NCBI GenBank assembly: GCA_026417195.1
Contig: JAOADS010000029.1
Location: forward strand, 1-15,598
Length of the DNA: 15,598 bases
Source of the DNA: Ignavibacteria bacterium
GTDB taxonomy: Bacteria; Bacteroidota; Ignavibacteria; Tepidaquicellales; OLB5
Direction: 5' to 3'
Position numbers and translations under genes: made by a program. Position 1 is the stretch's first letter; each line of letters opens with the position of its first letter. Positions 1 to 7,753 of this stretch are shown one piece after another. Below the pieces are notes generated by a model. It searched no databases and was not told where the DNA came from. It saw nothing but the letters and a program-made list of their open reading frames with translations.

Positions 1-362
1 CATCAGAACTTGTGAGAAATTCAAAGGTCAGGAAAATATACTATCCCGGTTTGCCTTCCCACCCTCAGCATGAACTTGCAAGAAGACAAATGAGGGGCTT
101 CGGAGGAATGATTTCACTGGACCTCGGTTCTTTTGACAATGCAGTAAAGTTTTTCAACGGACTTGAACTTTTTCTAAGAGCTGAATCGCTGGGGGGAGTG
201 GAAAGTTTAGTCTGTCATCCCGTTAGCATGACACACGGAAGTGTTCCAAAGGAAGAACGGGAAAAGTTTGGCTTAACAGATGGTCTTGTAAGATTATCTG
301 TCGGATGTGAAGATTATGAGGATCTGATTCAGGATATTAACAGAGCCCTCCACAGGATTTAA
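1..362 (+). CDS. Cystathionine gamma-lyase/synthase-type PLP enzyme, C-terminal part
   Basis: This is the 3' end of a gene that enters from the left edge; the frame is open to base 3, with Ser-Glu-Leu-Val before the first visible residues. The fragment is the C-terminal domain of the Cys/Met-metabolism PLP family (fold type I), which makes or cleaves cystathionine or related gamma-substituted amino acids. Visible hallmarks are YYPGLPSHPQH, then GFGGMISLDL, then SLGGVESL, an MTHGSVP segment (usually MTHASVP) and a closing GLVRLSVGCED. These segments contact the substrate and PLP in the family. The PLP lysine lies upstream, outside the window. The stop codon (360-362) directly abuts the ATG of the next gene, so the two are probably co-transcribed. 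Lyase, synthase and methionine gamma-lyase cannot be told apart from this part alone. Confidence 0.9.
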   Translation, partial: SELVRNSKVRKIYYPGLPSHPQHELARRQMRGFGGMISLDLGSFDNAVKFFNGLELFLRAESLGGVESLVCHPVSMTHGSVPKEEREKFGLTDGLVRLSVGCEDYEDLIQDINRALHRI

Positions 363-1511
363 ATGCTTGAAAACCATAATTCACTGAGAAATGAGTTTCC
401 CTTTACAAGGGAAATTCTTTATATGGATGCAGCTCACTTCACGCCTTATCCTCTGAGGACAGTCCGGAGAATCGAGGAATTTATGAATGAGTTTAACAGT
501 ACTTTCCTTAACCTCAGCCTGGTGAATATCCGTGAGTCTGCAAAACTCCGTGAACTGTTTGCAAAACTTATTAATGCATTACCTGAAGATATAATTATTA
601 CATCAAACACAACGCACGGAATCAACATATTTGCAAATGGTATAGAACTGGACGGAAAGGATAAAAACGTTGCCATGCTTGACTCTGAATTTCCATCTGT
701 TGTTTATCCGTGGCTCAATCAGGAGAAACTCGGCAGATGCAATGTTCTGCTGATACCTTCGGACAAGGGTTATGCAAATGAAGCACTGATAAAACGTACG
801 CTGATAGAATACAACGTCAGGGTTTTCACGATAAGTTATGTTCAGTTTCTCGGTTACAGGCACAACATAAAGTCTTTGGCTGATTTCTGCAGGAAGAGAA
901 ATATATTTTTCATAGTAGATGCAATTCAGGCTACAGGGGTTTGTCCCATTGATATTCAGGCGATGGGAATTGATTATCTCTGCACGGGTAACCAGAAGTG
1001 GATGATGTCTCCTGCCGGGCTTGGACTTACGTATATATCCCCTTCATACAGGGAGGTAGTAAAGCCTACCTATGTGGGAACAACAAATGTGAATTATGAT
1101 TTCGAGAACTTCCTGGATTATAAACTGGATTTCAAGCCTACAGGGGAAGCATATGAAAATTCAACTTTAAATACACTTGCAATACTAGGTACTCAGACTG
1201 CTATTGAGATGTTTCTTGAACTTGGAGTTGAAAACATTTACAGACATATAATCAGTATTCAGGATCATCTGATTGAGAGAATTGATAAGTCCAGATATAA
1301 AATAGAAAGCGATCTTTCACCTGAACATCGTTCAAACATCCTGCTTTTTTCACACACAGATCAGAACCGAAATAAGGAAATACAGAAACAGTTACAGTCA
1401 AGAAAAATTTACATTGCCTTAAGGGAAGGTTACCTCAGGGTTTCGCCTCATATCTACAACAATTTTGAAGATGCTGAGAAGTTAGCAGAGGCATTAAATG
1501 AACTCGGCTAA
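363..1511 (+). CDS. Class V aminotransferase-fold PLP-dependent enzyme
   Basis: The 382-residue product belongs to PLP fold type I, class V (relatives of cysteine desulfurase and isopenicillin-N epimerase). A phosphate-binding TSNTTHGIN segment lies near residue 80-88, the PLP-ring Asp/Gln pair in VDAIQATG at 185-192, and the Schiff-base lysine is most likely K212 in GNQKWMMSP. The C-terminal LRVSPHIYN (358-366) with the following AEKLAEAL helix is typical of the class. The residue before the lysine is Gln, where cysteine desulfurases usually have His. No kynureninase signature was seen, so I do not call it kynureninase despite the tryptophan genes nearby. The ATG abuts the stop of the upstream sulfur-amino-acid enzyme, and its 3' end overlaps the methyltransferase gene by 14 bases. 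A role in sulfur or amino acid metabolism is likely, but the substrate is unknown. Confidence 0.85.
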   Translation: MLENHNSLRNEFPFTREILYMDAAHFTPYPLRTVRRIEEFMNEFNSTFLNLSLVNIRESAKLRELFAKLINALPEDIIITSNTTHGINIFANGIELDGKDKNVAMLDSEFPSVVYPWLNQEKLGRCNVLLIPSDKGYANEALIKRTLIEYNVRVFTISYVQFLGYRHNIKSLADFCRKRNIFFIVDAIQATGVCPIDIQAMGIDYLCTGNQKWMMSPAGLGLTYISPSYREVVKPTYVGTTNVNYDFENFLDYKLDFKPTGEAYENSTLNTLAILGTQTAIEMFLELGVENIYRHIISIQDHLIERIDKSRYKIESDLSPEHRSNILLFSHTDQNRNKEIQKQLQSRKIYIALREGYLRVSPHIYNNFEDAEKLAEALNELG

Positions 1512-2670
1512 GGTTATACTTAAAAAAGGTGAGGATAAAAGGATAAGGAGAGGACATTTATGGGTATTCAGTAATGAGATTCAGTGTGTTGATGATCATA
1601 TTTCAGATGGTGATATAGTTAAGGTTTATTCCTCAGGTAATCTTTTCCTAGGATATGGTTTCTATAACAGGAAATCACTTATATCTGTTAGACTGTTTCA
1701 CCGTTCATTCAACGGAGATTTTTCAGTTTACTCTAAGGAAATGATTAGCCAGGCTAGAAGCCGGCGCCTTCAGATTTATCCTGCAAGGAATTCATACAGG
1801 TTAATTTTCAGTGAAAGCGATTTCATGCCCGGGCTTATAACAGACAAATACAATGATACGTATGTTATTCAGGTTTATTCTGCAGGAATGGAAAGGTACC
1901 TCAAGTCAGTAACAGAATGTCTTATCTCACACGGCGCAAAAAATATCTTTTCTATAAACGACTCATACTTCAGGAAACTTGAAGGTCTTCCTGATGAAGA
2001 TTACGTTTATACCGGCGAAAAAGACACTGAAGTTATAAATGACGGATATGTTAAATACATTATTGATTTCAAAAATGCCCAGAAGACCGGTTTTTATTTC
2101 GATCAGACTGAAAACAGGGAATTCATTCACAGATTTGTAAAAGGGAAAACAGTGCTAGATGGATTCTGCAACACCGGTGGTTTCGGACTCCATGCCCTTT
2201 TCGCAGGTGCTTCACAAGTTACGTTTGTTGATTCCTCGCTTTCTGCCCTTGAATCTCTTAAAGAGAACCTGAAGCTTAACGGTTTTAGAAATTCATTTGA
2301 TATAATAAAAACAGATATGTTTGATTACCTTGAAGAATGTGTTAGATCAGGAAGAAAGTTTGATGTTATAATGCTTGATCCGCCGTCATTTGCAAAGAAT
2401 AAAAAATCAGTTAAACCGGCTCTTAAAGGTTATGAAAAGTTAGCAAAGCTCGCATTGAGATGTATTAACAATGGAGGTTTTTTTGTTTACTCATCCTGTT
2501 CACAGCATATAGACAGAACGGATTTTTTAAATTCAGTAAATTCTGCAGCATATAAGACCTCGGTGAACCTGCAGCTCATTAAACTGGCGGGTGCATCAGC
2601 TGATCATCCGGTTCTGCCAGCTATGCCTGAGACGGATTATCTCAAGTTTGCCGTATTCTGTTTAGTTTAG
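1498..2670 (+). CDS. RlmI-like class I SAM-dependent rRNA (cytosine-C5) methyltransferase
   Basis: The 390-residue protein has the layout of the RlmI/YccW family, which methylates a cytosine of 23S rRNA. An N-terminal PUA-like RNA-binding domain (about residues 5-75) begins VILKKGEDKRIRRGHLWVFS. A central domain ends in QKTGFYFDQ (195-203). The Rossmann methyltransferase domain carries motif I DGFCNTGGFGLHA (221-233), an acidic residue after strand 2 in FVDSS (D245), motif IV LDPPSFAKNKK (293-303) and motif VI YSSCS (C334 a candidate catalytic cysteine). The C-terminal DHP...ETDYLK is also characteristic. Length is normal for the family. The start overlaps the upstream gene by 14 bases and keeps the whole PUA domain, which supports it. 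The exact target base is inferred from family membership only. Confidence 0.9.
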   Translation: MNSAKVILKKGEDKRIRRGHLWVFSNEIQCVDDHISDGDIVKVYSSGNLFLGYGFYNRKSLISVRLFHRSFNGDFSVYSKEMISQARSRRLQIYPARNSYRLIFSESDFMPGLITDKYNDTYVIQVYSAGMERYLKSVTECLISHGAKNIFSINDSYFRKLEGLPDEDYVYTGEKDTEVINDGYVKYIIDFKNAQKTGFYFDQTENREFIHRFVKGKTVLDGFCNTGGFGLHALFAGASQVTFVDSSLSALESLKENLKLNGFRNSFDIIKTDMFDYLEECVRSGRKFDVIMLDPPSFAKNKKSVKPALKGYEKLAKLALRCINNGGFFVYSSCSQHIDRTDFLNSVNSAAYKTSVNLQLIKLAGASADHPVLPAMPETDYLKFAVFCLV

Positions 2671-2751
2671 GTTCAAAGATCACGGTCAAAAATTTTCTAT
2701 CTTTTTAAATTCATCACCAGCCGTTATTTTGCAAATAAATCACAGAAAGAA

Positions 2752-3849
2752 ATGAGCAAATATCCACCGGTATATTACGCTGATTACCTTCAGCTCGATT
2801 CAATTTTGAATGCACAGAAACTCAAGAGCTCAGAATATGGATCACCGGCTCATGATGAATTCCTGTTTATAATAGTTCACCAGGTTTATGAACTCTGGTT
2901 CAGACAGATAATTCATGAAATAGACTCAATAAATGAAATATTCAGTAAAGACAATATTGATGAGAAGAATATAGGGACTGCAGTTTCACGACTGGAGCGT
3001 ATTACAGAGATCCAGAAACTTCTTATAGAGCAGCTCAGAGTCCTCGAAACTATGACTCCGCTGGATTTCCTTGACTTCAGGGATTATCTGATCCCGGCTT
3101 CAGGCTTCCAGAGTTTTCAGTTCAGGCTTATTGAAAACAAACTTGGTCTTTCTGATGAGAAAAGGATTCAGTATAATAATGTTGACTATCTCAATACTCT
3201 TGATGAAAGGCATCGCGAAGTCATAATGAAAACAGTTAATGAACCTTCTTTATTTGAACTTGTTGAGAAATGGTTAGAGAGAACACCGTTTATCAGAAGG
3301 GTTGATTATGATTTCTGGCAGAGTTACAGGGAATCTGTTGAGGAAATGTTAAGAAAAGATCGTGAGATTATAGTGACGAATCCTTCGCTCACTGAAGAAA
3401 AAAGGAAGCTTCAGCTCAGACAGCATGAAATTACATCAGAGAACTTTCACACCCTGCTTGATGAGGGAAAATATAACGAGCTTTGCAAAGAAGGTAAACG
3501 GAGATTTTCCCATAAAGCTATGCTGGCAGCAGTGTTTATAAATCTTTACCGGGATGAGCCTATATTACACCAGCCTTTCAGGTTTTTAAACCTTCTTGCT
3601 GAAGTTGATGAGTTGTTCACAGAATGGAGATATCGCCATGCTCTCATGGTTCAGAGAATGATAGGTTCAAAAATAGGAACTGGAGGTTCGTCAGGTCATC
3701 AGTATCTAATGTCAACAATAGATAAGCACAGAATTTTTACAGATCTTTTTAATCTTTCTACATATCTCATACCACGGTCGCAACTGCCGGCATTGCCTGA
3801 AGGACTGATCAGGGAACTTGGATTTGAATTTTCTTCTCACAGACAATGA
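2752..3849 (+). CDS. Tryptophan 2,3-dioxygenase (heme), long animal-like form
   Basis: This heme enzyme opens the indole ring of L-tryptophan to N-formylkynurenine, the first step of the kynurenine pathway. Expected residues are all visible: distal His43 in HQVYELWF, substrate-carboxylate Arg125 in GFQSFQFR, proximal heme ligand His296 in EWRYRH, and the GTGGSSG loop (309-315) that closes over the substrate. At 365 residues it is longer than the well-studied bacterial enzyme of Xanthomonas (about 300). It shares blocks with animal TDO that the Xanthomonas enzyme lacks: LVEKWLERTP (170-179), ASGFQSFQFRLIENK (116-130) and DLFNLSTYLIPR (331-342). An 81-base gap precedes it, enough for its own promoter, with an AGAAAGAA stretch just before the ATG. 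Its stop overlaps the next start (ATGA), so the SDR is probably translationally coupled. Confidence 0.95.
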   Translation: MSKYPPVYYADYLQLDSILNAQKLKSSEYGSPAHDEFLFIIVHQVYELWFRQIIHEIDSINEIFSKDNIDEKNIGTAVSRLERITEIQKLLIEQLRVLETMTPLDFLDFRDYLIPASGFQSFQFRLIENKLGLSDEKRIQYNNVDYLNTLDERHREVIMKTVNEPSLFELVEKWLERTPFIRRVDYDFWQSYRESVEEMLRKDREIIVTNPSLTEEKRKLQLRQHEITSENFHTLLDEGKYNELCKEGKRRFSHKAMLAAVFINLYRDEPILHQPFRFLNLLAEVDELFTEWRYRHALMVQRMIGSKIGTGGSSGHQYLMSTIDKHRIFTDLFNLSTYLIPRSQLPALPEGLIRELGFEFSSHRQ

Positions 3850-4634
3850 AAATTAATCTTCAGGGCAGAAATGCAGTGGTCTGCGGAAGTACCCAGGGGA
3901 TCGGCAAAGCTATAGCCGTTGAATTTGCAAAAGCCGGCGCTTCCTTAACGCTGGTCTCAAGGAATGAAGAGTCTCTTAAGAAAGTTATCAATGAACTTGA
4001 TGGTTCATCAAGGCAGCGGCATTCATATATCTGTGCAGACTTCACTGATCCGGATAATCTGAGAACTAAGCTTGAGGAATATGTAAAATCAAATCCACCT
4101 GTTCATATACTTGTAAATAATACAGGGGGTCCGAAGTCCGGTGAAATATTGAATGCAACAACAACTGAATTTGAAACAGCCTTCAGACAGCATCTTATAT
4201 GTAATCACATTCTGGTTCAGACGTTTGCCGGAGGAATGAAGAAAGAGAAATACGGAAGGATAATCAACATAATTTCAACTTCTGTAAAACAGCCGATCAG
4301 AAACCTCGGAGTTTCAAACACAATAAGGGCTGCAGTTGCAAACTGGGCGAAAACATTATCTGCAGAGCTTGCACCTTTCGGAATCACAGTGAACAACATT
4401 CTGCCGGGAGCAACGAAAACGGAAAGACTTTATTCTCTTTTTAAGTCAAGAGCAGAAGCTTCCGGAAAGTCTGTTGAGGAAATCGAGAAAGAATGGCTTT
4501 CAGAAATTCCGTGCGGCAGGTTTGCGGAACCTGTAGAACTCGCATTTGCAGTTCTTTTTCTTGCATCAGAATATGCATCATATATAAACGGCATAAATCT
4601 GCCTGTTGACGGAGGAAGACTTAATACTCTGTAA
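3846..4634 (+). CDS. SDR family oxidoreductase with atypical active site
   Basis: The 262-residue product is a classical-length short-chain dehydrogenase/reductase with an N-terminal Rossmann fold. The cofactor loop is GSTQGIGKA (14-22), the NAG-like motif is NNTGG (91-95), and the C-terminal half has the usual AELAPFGITVN...PG block (173-188) and NLPVDGG (251-257). The expected catalytic Ser is present (S144), but the usual Tyr-x3-Lys pair reads Ser157 and Arg161 in GVSNTIRAA. As I recall, an SDR subgroup with S-N-x-x-R at this site occurs in many bacteria, so this is probably a subfamily trait rather than a mutation. SDRs of uncertain role sit in some Bacteroidota kynurenine operons, which fits the 4-base overlap with tryptophan dioxygenase. 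The substrate is unknown, and redox activity itself is uncertain. Confidence 0.88.
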   Translation: MKINLQGRNAVVCGSTQGIGKAIAVEFAKAGASLTLVSRNEESLKKVINELDGSSRQRHSYICADFTDPDNLRTKLEEYVKSNPPVHILVNNTGGPKSGEILNATTTEFETAFRQHLICNHILVQTFAGGMKKEKYGRIINIISTSVKQPIRNLGVSNTIRAAVANWAKTLSAELAPFGITVNNILPGATKTERLYSLFKSRAEASGKSVEEIEKEWLSEIPCGRFAEPVELAFAVLFLASEYASYINGINLPVDGGRLNTL

Positions 4635-4652
4635 ATCCTAATTAAAAGAATC

Positions 4653-4955
4653 ATGTTAATTTACAGTGTAGCAGTAAATATTGAAAATGAAATTCATGAG
4701 GAATGGTATGAGTGGATGACTGAAAAACATATTCCCGACGTTATGGCTACCGGACATTTCACAAATTACAGAATATACAGACTGCTTTCCCCCGAACCTG
4801 AGAAAGGTTTAACCTACATTATAAACTATGAATGCCCGAGTATGGAAGATTATGAGAGATATCAGATTGAAAATGCAGCCATTCTTCAGAAAGAGCACGG
4901 TGAAAAATTCGGAGGGAAGTTTACTGCAACAAGATCACTAATGGAGATGCTGTAG
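4653..4955 (+). CDS. DUF4286 family protein
   Basis: This 100-residue protein resembles the DUF4286 family, small ferredoxin-like alpha+beta proteins common in Bacteroidota and without an assigned function. Visible traits are the N-terminal strand LIYSVAVNIE, the helix HEEWYEWMTEKHIPDVM (about 15-31), a YRIYRLL strand, a YIINYECPSMEDYERY segment (55-70) and a terminal GGKFTATRS. There is no signal peptide or membrane segment. It lies 18 bases after the SDR gene and 24 bases before the zinc-ribbon gene, inside the tryptophan dioxygenase/aldehyde dehydrogenase run. The fold resembles small dimeric enzymes and sensors that bind in a central barrel, but I see no catalytic residues and assign no function. 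Confidence 0.8.
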   Translation: MLIYSVAVNIENEIHEEWYEWMTEKHIPDVMATGHFTNYRIYRLLSPEPEKGLTYIINYECPSMEDYERYQIENAAILQKEHGEKFGGKFTATRSLMEML

Positions 4956-4979
4956 TACTTAAAGAATCAGGTTTATGAA

Positions 4980-5162
4980 ATGTCTGACAAAAATAAAAAT
5001 AAGAATAAAGAAAAAAAAGAAGCTGAACGTATCAGGAAAAAACTTGAAAGTCTTCAGATATGCCCGTATTGCCAGAGGATGGTTGAATTTATATGGGTTC
5101 ACGGACATTACCAGTGTCCCAGATGCGGAAACGTTATAATCGGCTGCTGCGGAGATATATAA
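4980..5162 (+). CDS. Small zinc-ribbon protein
   Basis: This is a 60-residue protein. The first 25 residues are a highly charged, Lys/Glu/Asn-rich helix, followed by a compact zinc ribbon: CPYC (28-31) and CPRC (46-49) frame a short beta hairpin (FIWVHGHYQCP). Two further cysteines (C56, C57) follow in GCCGD. The paired CxxC knuckles strongly suggest one structural zinc. No enzymatic domain is present, so it may act as a binding or adaptor protein. It lies between the DUF4286 gene and the aldehyde dehydrogenase gene with gaps of 24 and 21 bases, so it is almost certainly in the same transcript. The reading frame is supported by the motif and by the tight packing; the function is unknown. Confidence 0.8.
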   Translation: MSDKNKNKNKEKKEAERIRKKLESLQICPYCQRMVEFIWVHGHYQCPRCGNVIIGCCGDI

Positions 5163-5183
5163 TCTTTCAGAATTAAAACAGAG

Positions 5184-6617
5184 ATGGTTAAAAATTACAT
5201 AAACGGCGAACTTCTGGAACCTCTCTCAGGTGAATATTTTGATAATTACGATCCTTCTGTAGCCAAAGCTTATGGAATAGTTCCGGACTCTGACGAGAGG
5301 GATGTTGATATGGCTGCTCAGGCTGCAAATAATGCTTTTAAAGAATGGTCACAGATTCCTGCAGAAGAACGCTCGGGATATTTCTTTAAAATAATAAGCC
5401 TGATGCAAAGGGATTTCAATGAACTTGCAAGGGCTGAATGTGTGGATAACGGAAAACCCTTTTCACTTGCAAAGTCTGTTGATATTCCGAGAGCTATCAG
5501 GAATTTAGAGTTCTTTGCTTCAATAATACAGGGTTTTGAAAGTCAGTCTCATCACACAAAAGAAGCTCTGAATTACACATTGAGAAGTCCTTTAGGAGTT
5601 GTTGGTGCAATATCTCCTTGGAATCTGCCTCTTTACCTTTTTACATGGAAGATAGCGCCAGCCCTTATTTCAGGAAACTGCGTGATCGCAAAACCTTCAG
5701 AGCTTACGCCTATGACTGCATATCTATTCTCTGAACTATGTATTGAAGCCGGACTACCCAAGGGTGTTCTTAATGTAATTCACGGTTACGGCAGCAAGGC
5801 CGGAAGGGCAATAGTGAATCATCCTGATGTGAAGGCCATTACTTTTACAGGCGGTACAAAAACTGGACGTGAGATAGCATCATCAGCTTCCGGAACATTC
5901 AAAAAGCTCTCACTTGAGCTGGGAGGAAAAAATCCCGTAATAGTTTTTCATGACTGTGATTACGAGAAAATGCTTGCGACAACGTTACTTTCATCTTTCA
6001 GAAATCAGGGGGAGATATGTCTCTGTGGTTCAAGAATATTTGTTCATAAAGATATATACGAAAAATTCAAGAAGGATTTCACAGAAAATACAAAAAAACT
6101 CAAAGTAGGTGATCCACTTGAGCCGGATACAGATCAGGGGGCTATCGTTTCAAAAGAACACATGGAAAAAATTCTTTCATATATAGAACTTGCCGAAAAG
6201 GATGGCGGAAGGATACTGTGCGGAGGAAAACGCTTCACGCCTGAAGGCAGATGTCGTGAAGGTTGGTTCGTAGAGCCTACCGTCATAGAAGGATTACCAT
6301 ATGACTGTAAGGTAAATCAGGAAGAAATTTTCGGACCGGTTGTAACTTTAATCCCCTTTGAAACAGAAGAAGAGGTTTTAAATATGGCAAACAGCACAGA
6401 TTACGGACTTGCTTCTGTGATCTGGACTGAAAATCTCTCTAGGGCTCACAGGGTAGCTTCACAGATACAAAGCGGAATTGTATGGGTGAACTGCTGGATG
6501 ATAAGAGATCTCAGGACACCTTTCGGTGGCGTGAAATCTTCAGGTATTGGCAGGGAAGGCGGTTATGAAGCGATCAGATTTTTCACTGAAGCAAAAAATA
6601 TATGCATAAAAATCTGA
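5184..6617 (+). CDS. Aldehyde dehydrogenase, 2-aminomuconate/2-hydroxymuconate semialdehyde type
   Basis: This 477-residue NAD-dependent aldehyde dehydrogenase has all core residues: oxyanion Asn147 in SPWNLPL, cofactor-fold FTGGTKTG (221-228), general-base Glu245 in LELGGKNP, and catalytic Cys279 in NQGEICLCGSR. The block WVNCWMIRDLRTPFGG (434-449), followed by VKSSGIGREGG (450-460), is characteristic of the group that oxidises 2-aminomuconate or 2-hydroxymuconate semialdehyde, including human ALDH8A1 and bacterial AmnC/DmpC-type enzymes. The Arg residues in that block are where this group binds the substrate carboxylate. Near tryptophan dioxygenase, the most economical role is oxidation of 2-aminomuconate semialdehyde late in kynurenine breakdown. 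Its stop codon overlaps the next start (TGATG at 6615-6619). The exact substrate is an inference from motif and context. Confidence 0.9.
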   Translation: MVKNYINGELLEPLSGEYFDNYDPSVAKAYGIVPDSDERDVDMAAQAANNAFKEWSQIPAEERSGYFFKIISLMQRDFNELARAECVDNGKPFSLAKSVDIPRAIRNLEFFASIIQGFESQSHHTKEALNYTLRSPLGVVGAISPWNLPLYLFTWKIAPALISGNCVIAKPSELTPMTAYLFSELCIEAGLPKGVLNVIHGYGSKAGRAIVNHPDVKAITFTGGTKTGREIASSASGTFKKLSLELGGKNPVIVFHDCDYEKMLATTLLSSFRNQGEICLCGSRIFVHKDIYEKFKKDFTENTKKLKVGDPLEPDTDQGAIVSKEHMEKILSYIELAEKDGGRILCGGKRFTPEGRCREGWFVEPTVIEGLPYDCKVNQEEIFGPVVTLIPFETEEEVLNMANSTDYGLASVIWTENLSRAHRVASQIQSGIVWVNCWMIRDLRTPFGGVKSSGIGREGGYEAIRFFTEAKNICIKI

Positions 6618-7753
6618 TGTTGTCTTTCTGGGAGAGAAATTCCTTCATAAACTATGATTACATTATAATCGGCGGCGGACTGCTTGGTCTTTCAACAGCC
6701 TGTGAGATAAAGGAAAGATTTCCAAATAAAGATGTTCTTATACTTGAAAGGGGAGTATTGCCAAGCGGGGCAAGCACTAAGAATGCCGGTTTTTTGTGCT
6801 ATGGTTCCCTCACGGAAATACTTGCTGATATAAGAAATAAAGGCGAGGATGAAACTGTAAGTCTGGTAGAGAAAAGATGGAAGGGAATGAATAAATTAAG
6901 AGTGAGATTTAGGGATGAAAACATAGGTTTTGTAAACTCCGGTGAATATGAGCTTATTGATGAAAGATATATTTCATCTCTGGATGAGATTACGAAAGTT
7001 AATAGTTTACTGAAAGAAATTTTCAAAGATGAGGAGACTTTCAGGTGCGACAGAAGTTATATTGAAAGGTTTGGTTTTAGTCCGGAAGTTGTCAAAAACA
7101 TAATATACAGTCCTTATGAGTCACAGATAGATACTGGCAGGATGATGAGGGCTGCAATCAGATATGCAGTTTCACTTGGTGTAGTATATCTTACAGGAGC
7201 TGAAGTGGCAGAATTCACTGAAAAATCCGACGGTGTTGAGGTTTATGTGGAACATAACGTTTTTCATGAAAGGATAGGTTTTAAATCTTCTGCATTAATA
7301 ATCTGTGCGAATGCTTTCAGTTCTTCTTTAACCGGAAACTATTTCCCCAAGCCTGCAAGAGGTCTTGTCATAATTACTAAACCACTTGACATGGTTAAAC
7401 TTAACGGGATATATCATTACGACGAAGGTTATTACTATTTCAGAAATTACGGAAACAGAGTAATACTTGGAGGCGGCAGAAATCTTGATTTTCAAGGCGA
7501 GGAAACAACAGCGTTCGGAATAAATGATAAAATATATAAAGCTCTCTTAGAGTTTCTTGGTGAAGTAATTCTGCCATATACGGAATTTGAAGTTGACGTG
7601 GTCTGGAGCGGGATTATGGGCTTTACAGAAAATAAACTTCCTCAGGTGAAGAAGATTTCAGACAGGGTTTTCAGTGCAGTGAGCTGCAACGGGATGGGGA
7701 TTGCGTTAAGTTCCGTTGTAGCTGAAGATGTTGTAAAGGAATTACCGGCTTGA
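6617..7753 (+). CDS. FAD-dependent oxidoreductase, DAO family
   Basis: This is a 378-residue flavoprotein of the D-amino-acid-oxidase/glycine-oxidase superfamily. The FAD-binding Rossmann motif is YIIIGGGLLG (15-24), with an acidic end of strand 2 in LILERG (41-46). The next motif, SGASTKNAGF (50-59), is the family's flavin-contact segment, and the C-terminal GIMGFTENKLPQV and SCNGMGIALSS segments close the FAD site. I chose the ATG at 6617 because it overlaps the upstream stop as TGATG and gives the MLSFWE beginning that I recall in Bacteroidota relatives. An in-frame ATG at 6602 would add five residues. The 3' end overlaps the convergent restriction gene by 12 bases. It likely oxidises an amino acid or hydroxy acid linked to the neighbouring pathway, but the substrate is unknown. 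Confidence 0.85.
   Translation: MLSFWERNSFINYDYIIIGGGLLGLSTACEIKERFPNKDVLILERGVLPSGASTKNAGFLCYGSLTEILADIRNKGEDETVSLVEKRWKGMNKLRVRFRDENIGFVNSGEYELIDERYISSLDEITKVNSLLKEIFKDEETFRCDRSYIERFGFSPEVVKNIIYSPYESQIDTGRMMRAAIRYAVSLGVVYLTGAEVAEFTEKSDGVEVYVEHNVFHERIGFKSSALIICANAFSSSLTGNYFPKPARGLVIITKPLDMVKLNGIYHYDEGYYYFRNYGNRVILGGGRNLDFQGEETTAFGINDKIYKALLEFLGEVILPYTEFEVDVVWSGIMGFTENKLPQVKKISDRVFSAVSCNGMGIALSSVVAEDVVKELPA

Noticed and set aside
363..1511. Calling the class V PLP enzyme kynureninase because of nearby tryptophan dioxygenase.
   Set aside because: Its active-site segments resemble the cysteine desulfurase/epimerase branch rather than kynureninase, and it is more tightly linked to the sulfur-amino-acid gene than to the dioxygenase.
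6602..6616. An earlier ATG start for the FAD oxidoreductase.
   Set aside because: The ATG at 6617 forms a TGATG overlap with the upstream stop and gives the N-terminus expected from relatives; neither site has a clear Shine-Dalgarno, so some doubt remains.
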